A stretch of 57,701 nucleotides of DNA. Source: Alkalibacterium thalassium (GTDB lineage: Bacteria; Bacillota; Bacilli; Lactobacillales; Carnobacteriaceae_A). The notes below the pieces were generated by a model. That model was not told where the DNA came from. It was given only the letters and a program-made list of their open reading frames with translations, and made no database searches. This document shows positions 34,897 through 42,269 of the stretch, in pieces; the stretch's first letter is position 1, and each line of letters starts with the position of its first letter. The position numbers and the translations under genes were made by a program. The stretch lies in contig NZ_FNFK01000010.1 in the NCBI RefSeq assembly GCF_900101165.1, forward strand, positions 1 to 57,701, read 5' to 3'.

Positions 34897-34942
34897 AATT
34901 TAATGTTGTTCATTACATAAAGAAAAGGAGTGTTTAATTATA

Positions 34943-36271
34943 ATGGAACAAAAAAGAGAGCAATGGGGATCCCGCTGGGGCTTTATTTTAGCTACTATGG
35001 GTTCTGCAGTAGGTTTGGGAAACATCTGGCGATTTTCATACGCCATGGGGGAAGGCGGAGGTTCAGCATTTCTGATTATTTATTTATTAAGCGTCTTGCT
35101 CCTCGGATTTCCTGTCATGCTGATTGAATTCTCTATCGGACGCCGCTCACAGGCTGATGCCGTTCAAGCGTTCAAGAAGCTTGCTCCAAAATCACCCTGG
35201 TTTATAGCTGGAGGACTGGGTGTGCTGGCAGCCTTTCTGATTCTGTCATTTTATGGCGTAATCGGAGGCTGGTCACTGCGATACACCTTCGAGTATCTGA
35301 CTGGAGGCATTACTGGAGATTCTTCTGAATTCTTTTCAGGCTTCATAGGCAGCACTGTATCCCCTATAGTCTGGCAGTTCATCTTCATGGCTCTGACTAT
35401 AGGCATAGTCTTTATCGGGGTTCAGAAAGGAATTGAGTTATCCAGCAAATGGATGATGCCTATCCTGAGTGTGCTAGTCATCATACTGGCTGCATACAGC
35501 CTGACTCTCGGTGGAACTGCAGAAGCTCTGGATTTCATGTTCAAACCAGAATGGAGCGCATTCGCTGACCCTAATATCTATCTCACTGCCATGGGTCAGG
35601 CATTCTTTACCTTAAGTCTTGGAATGGGTATTATGCTGACATACAGCAGTTACTTGAATCCCGATGTGCGTCTGACTTCTGCTGCTGCGATTGTCATCGT
35701 TTTGGATACTGTGTTTGCAATTATTTCCGGCCTGATCATCTTCCCGGCGTTATTCGCTTTCGGACTTGATCCTGCTGAAGGGGCGGGACTTGTGTTTATC
35801 GTCCTTCCTAATATATTTGAAGCCTTAGGTGGCATTGGAACGATTGTCGGCCTCGTATTCTTTATCTTATTTTCATTAGCGGCTCTATCTTCAGCCATTT
35901 CACTGCTTGAAGTATCCGTATCATACTTTATGCGTCGGTTGAATATGTCCCGTAGAGCAGTCACTTTGATTGTCGGCGTTGTTATTTCTCTCCTGGGTGT
36001 ATTGAGTTCATTAAGCCAAGGAGCCATGGAAATAACAATTATGGGAGACAGTTTCCTGGACTTCATTGATGGCTTCACCGGAAACCTACTCCTTCCATTG
36101 AGTGCTTTGATCACAGTACTATTTGTGAGCTGGACTTGGAAGAAAGAGGATATCCTAACTCATACAGATACAAGCGGAACTGCATGGTCAGGGCTCTTTA
36201 TCTTCACAGTGAAGTTCATTGCGCCAATTGCCATACTCGTAGTGCTGATCATCGGCATTCTGAACTGGTAA
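34943..36271 (+). CDS. Neurotransmitter:sodium symporter (NSS) family transporter
   Basis: 442 residues with eleven to twelve membrane segments (LeuT fold). TM1 has GSAVGLGNIWRFSYAMGEGG, with the GLGN-x-W-R-F element that binds Na+ and substrate; ITTAMGQAFFTLSLGMG-like TM6 appears as LTAMGQAFFTLSLGMGIMLT, and TM8 as FILFSLAALSSAISLLEV. Prokaryotic members import amino acids (Leu, Met, Trp, Tyr and others) with Na+. Its position divergent from the branched-chain catabolic operon suggests uptake of branched-chain amino acids, an inference only. Ribosome site AAAAGGAGTG ahead of ATG 34943; TTG/ATG alternatives are less well placed. Confidence 0.9.
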   Translation: MEQKREQWGSRWGFILATMGSAVGLGNIWRFSYAMGEGGGSAFLIIYLLSVLLLGFPVMLIEFSIGRRSQADAVQAFKKLAPKSPWFIAGGLGVLAAFLILSFYGVIGGWSLRYTFEYLTGGITGDSSEFFSGFIGSTVSPIVWQFIFMALTIGIVFIGVQKGIELSSKWMMPILSVLVIILAAYSLTLGGTAEALDFMFKPEWSAFADPNIYLTAMGQAFFTLSLGMGIMLTYSSYLNPDVRLTSAAAIVIVLDTVFAIISGLIIFPALFAFGLDPAEGAGLVFIVLPNIFEALGGIGTIVGLVFFILFSLAALSSAISLLEVSVSYFMRRLNMSRRAVTLIVGVVISLLGVLSSLSQGAMEITIMGDSFLDFIDGFTGNLLLPLSALITVLFVSWTWKKEDILTHTDTSGTAWSGLFIFTVKFIAPIAILVVLIIGILNW

Positions 36272-36331
36272 GCAGCATCACCGATAAAATTCATCCTCAT
36301 GGGTATAGAGGATAGCCTTGTTTTTAATCAT

Positions 36332-36384
36332 AATAAACAGCAGAAAACCAGAGCTTTTAAAGCTCTGGTTTTCTGCTGTTTATT
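36332..36384. terminator. 53-nt perfect palindrome, bidirectional terminator
   Basis: The first 26 bases (starting AATAAACAGCAG, ending GAGCTTT) are exactly complementary to the last 26, with one T at the centre. It separates convergent genes. T-rich tails are present only further out, so beside termination it could yield a very stable RNA end. Confidence 0.85.
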
Positions 36385-36393
36385 GTTTAATTG

Positions 36394-37371
36394 TTATTCT
36401 TTTTCATATGTCTTTGTGCTTCTTACTGTATCGAAGTGTCTGATCTGACTTTCAATCGATTCTCTGCTATTCTCTAGGAATGGAGGAAGCGACAGTTTTT
36501 CTCCTAATGTTTCATAAGGTTCGTCGCCCATGAATCCTGGACCATCTGTAGCCAGTTCGATCAAAATCCCTCTCGTTACTCTCGCATACAGGGACTGGAA
36601 GAAGAAGCGGTCGACAAATCCTGAATTAGGAAGCTGGAACTGCTGATAGTGAGTGATCCAGTCTTCAATTGCTTTTTTATCGTCCACTCTGAACGCCACA
36701 TGGTGAACTGTTCCGAATCCTTCACGATGCACTGGCAAGTTTTCCTGAACATCAACAATGACTTGAGCACCATTTCCACCTTCGCCCATTTCAAACAGAT
36801 GGAAGGTTTCTTCTTGTCCAATTTCTCTCATATTGTATACTTGTTCAAGGACAGCTTTGATGTAATCGAAGTCAGCATAAGTCAGGAAGATCGGGCCCAG
36901 TCCAGTAATAGCATGTTCCAGAGGAATCGGTCCTTTCTGCCATGGCGTTCCAGACTCCACTCCTTCATTTTTCTCATCTGAGATCAGCTGATACTGCTGA
37001 TCATCGAAGTCTGTAAATCTCAGTATTTTTTTCCCGAACTGTTCCTGTATTCCATCATTATCAATGCTTAGTCTCTCAAATCGTTTAACCCAGTATATGA
37101 GCGACTCATCTGTCGGCACCCTAAATGACGTTCTTGAAATTTCATCATTTCCGTGGACACCTTTTGGAATATTAGGAAAGTCGAAGAAAGTCATATCTGT
37201 TCCTGCACTCCCCTTTTCGTCTGCAAAAAAGAGATGGTAGGTCTGAATGTCATCCTGGTTGACTGTCTTCTTAACCAGTCTAAGTCCTAAAACATGCGTA
37301 AAAAAGTCATAAATCTTCTCCGCGCTGCTGGTAATTGCTGTAACATGATGAATCCCTGTCAATTCTTTCAT
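36394..37371 (-). CDS. Ring-cleaving (VOC family) dioxygenase, MhqO-like
   Basis: 325 residues made of two glyoxalase/vicinal-oxygen-chelate modules. Module one starts GIHHVTAITSSAEKIYDFF (metal His), and module two contains TVHHVAFRVDDKKAIEDWI (second metal His) with the metal Glu expected near IELATDGPGF. It resembles the B. subtilis MhqO/MhqA group, which opens hydroquinone-type rings or detoxifies quinones. The promoter is consensus and overlapped by a palindrome like the MhqR operator, so induction by quinones or related electrophiles is likely. Ribosome site CAGGAGGAG ahead of ATG 37371. Confidence 0.88.
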   Translation of the reverse strand: MKELTGIHHVTAITSSAEKIYDFFTHVLGLRLVKKTVNQDDIQTYHLFFADEKGSAGTDMTFFDFPNIPKGVHGNDEISRTSFRVPTDESLIYWVKRFERLSIDNDGIQEQFGKKILRFTDFDDQQYQLISDEKNEGVESGTPWQKGPIPLEHAITGLGPIFLTYADFDYIKAVLEQVYNMREIGQEETFHLFEMGEGGNGAQVIVDVQENLPVHREGFGTVHHVAFRVDDKKAIEDWITHYQQFQLPNSGFVDRFFFQSLYARVTRGILIELATDGPGFMGDEPYETLGEKLSLPPFLENSRESIESQIRHFDTVRSTKTYEKE

Positions 37372-37494
37372 TATAAATCTCCTCCTGTATTTATTACCAT
37401 TGTTTGTGAAATATTATTCAAACTCATCTTTCTCATATAGAGCTTGCTCAGGCGGTTTTTACTATAAAGGTGATAATGCATTTGAGCAATTTAT

Positions 37495-37538
37495 TTCGAA
37501 TTCGAAGCAATTATACCGTGTCTGTTTTTTATTGTCAA
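37495..37538 (-). promoter_or_regulatory. Consensus promoter with MhqR-like operator
   Basis: On the minus strand TTGACA (37533-37538), 17 bases, TATAAT (37510-37515): a perfect sigma-A promoter. The palindrome TTCGAATTCGAA (37495-37506) covers the expected start point. The B. subtilis MhqR operator has a CGAATTCG core in a similar palindrome, and this promoter drives an MhqO-like gene. No mhqR gene is in the window. Confidence 0.75.
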
Positions 37539-37592
37539 ATTATTGCATTTTTATTAAGAATAAATCTTTTTAATAATATTTAATATTTTTGA

Positions 37593-37621
37593 TTGCTAAA
37601 CGGCTTCCAATAACTTATACT
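37593..37621 (+). promoter_or_regulatory. Promoter of the RRNPP regulator-peptide pair
   Basis: TTGCTA (37593-37598), 17 bases, TATACT (37616-37621); expected start near 37628, giving a leader of under 20 bases before ATG 37645. Confidence 0.6.
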
Positions 37622-37644
37622 TCCATATATATAGAAAGCGTGGG

Positions 37645-38514
37645 ATGAAAATGAAATTAGGAGAAATCATAAAAATCAAACGAAAAGAACTTGGTTTGAC
37701 TCAACAGCAATTGGCAAAAGATATCTGTGCACAGGCTCTGATCAGCCGTGTGGAAAAAGGAGATATTGTGCCGAAAAAAGCCATTCTTGATAAGCTCGAA
37801 CAAAGGCTGGGTCTTGAAGAAAACGAACTGATCAAAGCTGAGCACGACAACAGTAAAAAGAATGAGCTGCAGGATGTTAAGAAAAACATCCGCCAATACT
37901 CTCTGAACAGAGACTACAAAACAATAGAATTACTGCTTGATCATCACAAGCTATTAATTAATAGCTCTCGCGATGTCAATGATAAAGTTTTTTTTGCAAT
38001 GATCGAGGCATCACTTCAGTATCATTTAAATGATCATGCAGATCGAGCTCTCGAGATACTCAATGGCATTTATCTTGATGATGTTGAAACTGAACTAGCT
38101 GTTGAAGTTTACAATACACGTGGAGTTATGTATTATAAAAAGGAACAGTACGAAGAAGCAATGAATGTCTACAAAAAGGGTATTGACCTTTTGGATGAAA
38201 CCATTAATTTTGAAATTAGAGCAAAAATCACCTTAAACTATGCACTTTCATTAGAACAACAAGATTTAAATAAAGAAGCATTATCGTATGTATCCGAGGG
38301 AATTGACATGCTTGTTAAGAATAATTCCCTTTATTCCCTAGGTGATTACCACCATACTAAAGGACACATTTTTTATAAACTAGGTAATCTAGTCGATTCT
38401 AAAGAATGTTTTGAACTTTCTTCCAGTATTTTCAAGCTTCAAAACAACAAAAAACTTTTATCTTTTTCTCAGCTGGCACTGACGGAAATTAACAACAAAC
38501 TATCGCAGAAATAA
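37645..38514 (+). CDS. RRNPP-type peptide-responsive regulator (XRE HTH + TPR)
   Basis: 289 residues. An N-terminal XRE/Cro helix-turn-helix at about 3-60 (LGEIIKIKRKELGLTQQQLA, then ALISRVEKGDIVP) is followed by about five tetratricopeptide-like helical pairs (75-285), for example EVYNTRGVMYYKKEQYEEAM and HHTKGHIFYKLGNLVDSKEC. Length and layout equal PlcR, Rgg and PrgX, which bind an imported signal peptide in the TPR groove and then activate or release DNA. The stop codon overlaps the ribosome site of a 46-codon gene for a secreted small peptide (38526-38666), the usual arrangement of such regulator-pheromone pairs. Alternative ATG at 37651 possible. Confidence 0.9.
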   Translation: MKMKLGEIIKIKRKELGLTQQQLAKDICAQALISRVEKGDIVPKKAILDKLEQRLGLEENELIKAEHDNSKKNELQDVKKNIRQYSLNRDYKTIELLLDHHKLLINSSRDVNDKVFFAMIEASLQYHLNDHADRALEILNGIYLDDVETELAVEVYNTRGVMYYKKEQYEEAMNVYKKGIDLLDETINFEIRAKITLNYALSLEQQDLNKEALSYVSEGIDMLVKNNSLYSLGDYHHTKGHIFYKLGNLVDSKECFELSSSIFKLQNNKKLLSFSQLALTEINNKLSQK

Positions 38515-38525
38515 GGAGGATTCTC

Positions 38526-38666
38526 ATGAAAAAACATAAAAAAGTTTTTGCATTAGTCTTAGCTGGTTTCATGGCTTTAACCTTTCTTGTATCACCTCTA
38601 ACTGTCCCAAGAATACCACCGTTACAAGAACGAGCAGCAGTAGAAATAGAACATAACGTAGCGTAA
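38526..38666 (+). CDS. Putative signal propeptide (PapR/Phr-like), cognate of the upstream regulator
   Basis: 46 residues: a basic start (MKKHKKVF), a hydrophobic core (ALVLAGFMALTFLVSPLTV) typical of a Sec signal, then a polar tail with Pro-Arg-Ile-Pro-Pro and the end RAAVEIEHNVA. AAGGAGGA lies 5-6 bases before ATG 38526 and overlaps the regulator's stop codon, so both are read from one mRNA. Size, layout and position match pheromone precursors such as PapR (48 residues) and NprX. They are exported, trimmed, and the C-terminal few residues are taken back in by the oligopeptide permease. The mature form, perhaps the last 6-8 residues, cannot be told from sequence. Too short for most gene finders. 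Confidence 0.8.
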   Translation: MKKHKKVFALVLAGFMALTFLVSPLTVPRIPPLQERAAVEIEHNVA

Positions 38667-38727
38667 TTGTACTTCCCTGTCATCTGAGAAAGATAAAAAG
38701 CCTCCCGTAACGAAAACGACTTTACTG

Positions 38728-38759
38728 CCAGCTAAAGATCATCTTAGCTGGTTTTTTTC
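38728..38759 (+). terminator. Terminator of the regulator-propeptide operon
   Basis: CCAGCTAAAGA / TCTTAGCTGG, a 10-bp stem with a three-base loop, followed by T7. It closes the two-gene unit 62 bases after the propeptide stop. Confidence 0.88.
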
Positions 38760-38831
38760 TTAAAGCATTTTATTACAGCTTGCTGCATGATTATGATAAT
38801 CTTACTATATCAAACAAAAGGAGTGGTATAG

Positions 38832-39134
38832 TTGGCAGACAGAAATAACGATCCGCATAGACGTGAAGAAAATCGACGCACCGGTCTCTTTGCCCTGTTT
38901 CTGATTGCACTAGTCATTATAGTCGGAGTAATCGTCGTCATGTTCTTCATGGGGGATGGAGGAACCCCTACTGACACGGATAATGGTGATCAGACGGAAG
39001 AACAGATTGATGATGGTGGCGATGATGCCGATCTGGATGTCGATGTCGACATCGATGGAGACGACGGAACTGATGGCGAAACAGACACCGATATTGATTC
39101 AGGCGACGGGACAGAGACTGAAGAGGAAGAGTAA
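38832..39134 (+). CDS. Membrane-anchored protein with extreme Asp/Glu-rich tail
   Basis: 100 residues. A basic cytoplasmic start (NNDPHRREENRRTG) is followed by one membrane helix at about 18-40 (LFALFLIALVIIVGVIVVMF). An outside tail of about 60 residues is then almost only D, E, G and T, with the repeated pattern DVDVDIDGDD and ending TETEEEE. The tail carries more than 25 negative charges and no positive ones. The start is TTG 38832, with AAAGGAG 8-9 bases upstream. Such tails are expected at high salt or pH, or for binding Ca2+/Na+ or holding water near the membrane. No family recognised. A terminator follows, so it is a single-gene unit. Confidence 0.7.
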   Translation: MADRNNDPHRREENRRTGLFALFLIALVIIVGVIVVMFFMGDGGTPTDTDNGDQTEEQIDDGGDDADLDVDVDIDGDDGTDGETDTDIDSGDGTETEEEE

Positions 39135-39193
39135 GGTCTAGACTACAGGAAGTGGGTATCCTGAGTTTGCCTTTATAATGAAGTAATTTTTTT

Positions 39194-39253
39194 AAAGCAC
39201 CTGTCTGTTATTAGCACATCTATTCTGTGCTGAAGCAGACTGCGTGCTTTTTT
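39194..39253 (+). terminator. Terminator after the acidic membrane protein gene
   Basis: AAGCAC-CTGTCTG pairs with CAGAC-TGCGTGCTT, enclosing an inner hairpin AGCACA / TGTGCT, followed by T6. A two-level hairpin. Confidence 0.65.
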
Positions 39254-39386
39254 CCTGCTCTTCTATAACCCGCCCCTTTAAAAAGGGTTCTTGTCATTCT
39301 TTTATAGTTTAGAGATAATCGTACCAGGCATACAGATATCTAATAAGCAGGACAGTCGATCTATTTAATGAAGGGCAGGATTTCGC

Positions 39387-39872
39387 ATGAGTAAACAAGT
39401 CAAAACAAATGTCATCAGAAAATTGGAACAGCAGAACATTGATTACAAGGAACACCACTACTTCGGCTCAGATGTCTCCAGTGGAACAGACGTTGCAAGA
39501 AAAATGGGCAATAATCCTGACCAGCAGTTCAAGACACTAGTTACTCGAGGAAAATCTAATGAAGTCTATGTCTTTGTCATTCCAGTCAATGAAGAACTGG
39601 ATCTGAAAAAAGCAGCACAATCTGTCGATGAGAAAAGCGTAAGCATGATCAGGGAGAAAGAACTTCTGCCTCTGACTGGTTATGTACACGGGGGATGCTC
39701 CCCCATCGGAATGAAAAAAACTTTCCAAACCGTCCTTCACTCCTCTGCAGAACAGTTCGATACGATTATTTTCAGTGCCGGTAAAGTCGGGGTATCAGTT
39801 GAAATCAGTCCGGATGATTTAATGAGACTCATTGATGGTCAGTTTGCTGATGTTGTAAAAACTAACTGCTAG
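39387..39872 (+). CDS. ybaK: Cys-tRNA(Pro)/Cys-tRNA(Cys) deacylase
   Basis: 161 residues of the YbaK/EbsC family. The catalytic Lys is in FKTLVTRG, and GYVHGGCSPIGMKKTFQTVL is the diagnostic substrate-pocket loop (G-G-x-S-P-x-G). The enzyme clears Cys wrongly attached to tRNA-Pro by prolyl-tRNA synthetase. The length is normal for the family and no extra domain is present. Start ATG 39387 with GAAGGGCAGGA upstream. Followed by a strong bidirectional terminator. Confidence 0.93.
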   Translation: MSKQVKTNVIRKLEQQNIDYKEHHYFGSDVSSGTDVARKMGNNPDQQFKTLVTRGKSNEVYVFVIPVNEELDLKKAAQSVDEKSVSMIREKELLPLTGYVHGGCSPIGMKKTFQTVLHSSAEQFDTIIFSAGKVGVSVEISPDDLMRLIDGQFADVVKTNC

Positions 39873-39873
39873 T

Positions 39874-39916
39874 AAAAAAAGTCGGACACTGCCATTCCTA
39901 GTGTCCGACCTCCTCT
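39874..39916. terminator. Bidirectional terminator between ybaK and MBL gene
   Basis: GTCGGACACT / AGTGTCCGAC, a perfect 10-bp stem with a nine-base loop, A7 on the left. Confidence 0.85.
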
Positions 39917-40734
39917 TATCGTTTCTTGTTCTTCAATTCAGAAGCAGCTAAGTCAAAATTCTTCCGATGGTTCTCTTTCATGCCTTCGAAAAAAGTATAG
40001 CGCGTTCTGCACTCATCTTCCAGTTTCTCAAAATCTGTCGTCAAGCTGGTTAAGTAGTGATCTGAAAAGTTCAGCCTGTCCATGACCTCTTCTTTCGAGT
40101 CAGTCACATTTCCATGTCCGGGCACATGGTAGCTGATGTTGTAATTATCCATGATCGATTGTGCTTTCTTCACTGTCCTCTTATAATCTTTGTAGCTACT
40201 ATAGATGAATGGAAACTCTACATCAGAAAGATAGTCTCCTGATAAAAAGAAACAGTAGGGTTCAACTATCGTAAACAAGCCATCTTCCGTGTGGCCTGGG
40301 GAAAGATAAAATTTAAGCGTCACCTCACCCAGCTTCAATAGATCATTATCTGTCGTTATCAGACGGTCGACGGTCGGGTAGCAATGCTCGTAGTCTCTTT
40401 CAATGTAATAGCTCCGGTCGAATGCCTTCATCTTATCAACGATCTGGTCTTTTCGTTTATTATGATGAAAAGCTCGCGAGGCGATAACAAACGCATCCGG
40501 AAAAGCACCAGCACCTATCAGATGATCATAATCACTATGTGTATAAATGATATAAAGTTTTCTGTCGCCTAGGCGCTCATCGATATAACTTCTGATTTCC
40601 TTCACTTCTTCAGGAAGCCAGTTTGGATCAGTCATGATTATCGCCTGTTCTGTTTCAATGATTACTGTGGTCGTTTGAAATAATGTACTTTTGAATACCG
40701 TGAGATTTCCATTCTGAAAATGAAGCATAGCCAC
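39916..40734 (-). CDS. Metallo-beta-lactamase-fold hydrolase
   Basis: 272 residues of the MBL fold. The metal motif is YTHSDYDHLIGAGAF (His-x-x-x-Asp-His; the usual first His-x-His is here T-H-S-D, so H-S-D-Y-D-H), then LSPGHTEDGLFTI (His ligand), FLSGDYLSDVEFP (bridging Asp) and YHVPGHGNV (last His). The C-terminal 60 residues are charged and helical. Family enzymes hydrolyse diverse esters, thioesters or lactones, so no substrate is offered. It lies 55 bases after the GT2 gene on the same strand, so read-through from the polysaccharide cluster is possible, but the start has its own site (GGAGGAGTGGC). Confidence 0.82.
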   Translation of the reverse strand: MAMLHFQNGNLTVFKSTLFQTTTVIIETEQAIIMTDPNWLPEEVKEIRSYIDERLGDRKLYIIYTHSDYDHLIGAGAFPDAFVIASRAFHHNKRKDQIVDKMKAFDRSYYIERDYEHCYPTVDRLITTDNDLLKLGEVTLKFYLSPGHTEDGLFTIVEPYCFFLSGDYLSDVEFPFIYSSYKDYKRTVKKAQSIMDNYNISYHVPGHGNVTDSKEEVMDRLNFSDHYLTSLTTDFEKLEDECRTRYTFFEGMKENHRKNFDLAASELKNKKR

Positions 40735-40789
40735 TCCTCCAATTGTCCATCATGATTGTCTTAACTATACCACAATAGATTCTTCGCTG

Positions 40790-42211
40790 TTACTGTTCTT
40801 TGCTGAATGTGGTACGCTTCATATCTCCCCACACCTTGCTTTTCTTTCTATAGGTCAGAAATGCACTGAACCGCCACCAGGCAGTCAGCTGTCTGTAACC
40901 CACATTTTCAATAATGCTGTAAAGCATGAGCAGCAAGTATTCCTTAATTTCCGAATACTTTGAGAAATTATACTCATCCAGAAGAATGGCACTCGTCGAA
41001 AGAAAAATCCCATATAAAATGGATACAGCCAGGAAAAGAGTAAAGAATTCAAAATTAATGAGTCCCAGCCAGAAAGAAGCGATAAATGTCAGATAGCCTA
41101 AGGTTTCCACTATTGCTCCAAGCATCTCAACAAAAAAGTAGTAAGGCATAGCCAGCATACCAACCACTCCATATTTTGGATTGAACATCATTTTCTTGTG
41201 TTTGATCATACTGTCCATGAGTCCAATATGCCAGCGTTTCCTCTGACTTTTAAGGACAGCCGTATCTTCGGGTACCTGCGTCCAGCAGACCGGGTCAGGA
41301 ACAAAGACAATCTGATAGTCTTTTCCTTTATCGCGCATCATTCGGTGAATTTTAACGATCAGTTCCATATCTTCTCCGATGGTATCCTCCGTGTACCCTC
41401 CAGCGTCAATGACCGTGGTCTTTTTAAAGACACCAAAGGCACCTGAGACGATGAGAAGCGCATTGAGGCTTCCCAGACCCAGACGTCCGAAGAGAAAAGC
41501 TCTCAAGTATTCTACTGTCTGGAATCGTGCCAGGTTGCTCTTGGCCAACCTTACTTTTTCAATGAATCCTTTGTCCACGGTACAGTCGTTGACCGGTCTT
41601 ACGACGCCACCTGAAACGACAACCGTTGGATCTTCCACAAAAGGTCTGATTACTTTGATCAGCGAGTCTCTTTCAATAATGGAATCCGCATCGATCGATG
41701 TGATGATCGGGTATTTAGACATATTGATGCCTGCGTTAAGAGCATCGGCTTTTCCGCCGTTAGCTTTATCTACGACAACGATATTTTCAAATAAGGCGGA
41801 TAAATACAGCCCATTTACTTCTTTGGTCTTGATTTCTTTCCGGTAGGGCATGTCCATTTTTACCATATCGAATTCCCTTATCAGCTGGCCGAGGGTATCA
41901 TCTTTTGATCCGTCATTTACTATAATGAGTTCAAATTCATTATATTCCAGACTCAAGAGAGCTTTAACATTATCAACAATTGTCTCCTCTTCATTGTAAC
42001 TTGGCACAACTATGGATAAAGGAGGAGTATAGGCTGATCCCTCCATATCCGTATATGACCAGTAGCGTTTCTTTTTCCGGTCAATGTACAAGGCTCTGAT
42101 GGCCACAATAAAGAGGATGGCGTAGAACGTATTGATACTGACCATATAATATAGAACAAAATAGTTAAATCTAATTATAAATGCACTTAAAAATTCTGCT
42201 ATAGCGTACAT
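40790..42211 (-). CDS. Processive family-2 glycosyltransferase (polysaccharide synthase)
   Basis: 473 residues. The cytoplasmic GT2 domain (about 55-345) has all motifs of processive beta-synthases: VPSYNEEETIVDNVKALL with NDGSKDD (first Asp), ITSIDADSIIERDSLIKV (D-x-D), GGYTEDTIGEDMELIVKIH (T-E-D) and LKSQRKRWHIG (Q-x-x-R-W). It is framed by one or two N-terminal and three or four C-terminal membrane helices. Enzymes like cellulose, hyaluronan or poly-GlcNAc synthases share this plan; the sugar cannot be told. No PilZ domain, so c-di-GMP control, if any, acts through another protein. Last gene of the six-gene signalling/EPS cluster. Confidence 0.9.
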   Translation of the reverse strand: MYAIAEFLSAFIIRFNYFVLYYMVSINTFYAILFIVAIRALYIDRKKKRYWSYTDMEGSAYTPPLSIVVPSYNEEETIVDNVKALLSLEYNEFELIIVNDGSKDDTLGQLIREFDMVKMDMPYRKEIKTKEVNGLYLSALFENIVVVDKANGGKADALNAGINMSKYPIITSIDADSIIERDSLIKVIRPFVEDPTVVVSGGVVRPVNDCTVDKGFIEKVRLAKSNLARFQTVEYLRAFLFGRLGLGSLNALLIVSGAFGVFKKTTVIDAGGYTEDTIGEDMELIVKIHRMMRDKGKDYQIVFVPDPVCWTQVPEDTAVLKSQRKRWHIGLMDSMIKHKKMMFNPKYGVVGMLAMPYYFFVEMLGAIVETLGYLTFIASFWLGLINFEFFTLFLAVSILYGIFLSTSAILLDEYNFSKYSEIKEYLLLMLYSIIENVGYRQLTAWWRFSAFLTYRKKSKVWGDMKRTTFSKEQ

Positions 42212-42269
42212 GTAAGTCTCCTAACCTTGTCTTCTACCTCAAACTGACCAGCTGTTGCCTGATCAACAA

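Noticed and set aside
34475-34942. Sigma-54 (-24/-12) promoter for the bkd operon, as in B. subtilis
   Set aside because: No TGGCAC-N5-TTGC-like site found on the minus strand, and no BkdR-type activator gene nearby; cre sites are seen in its place.
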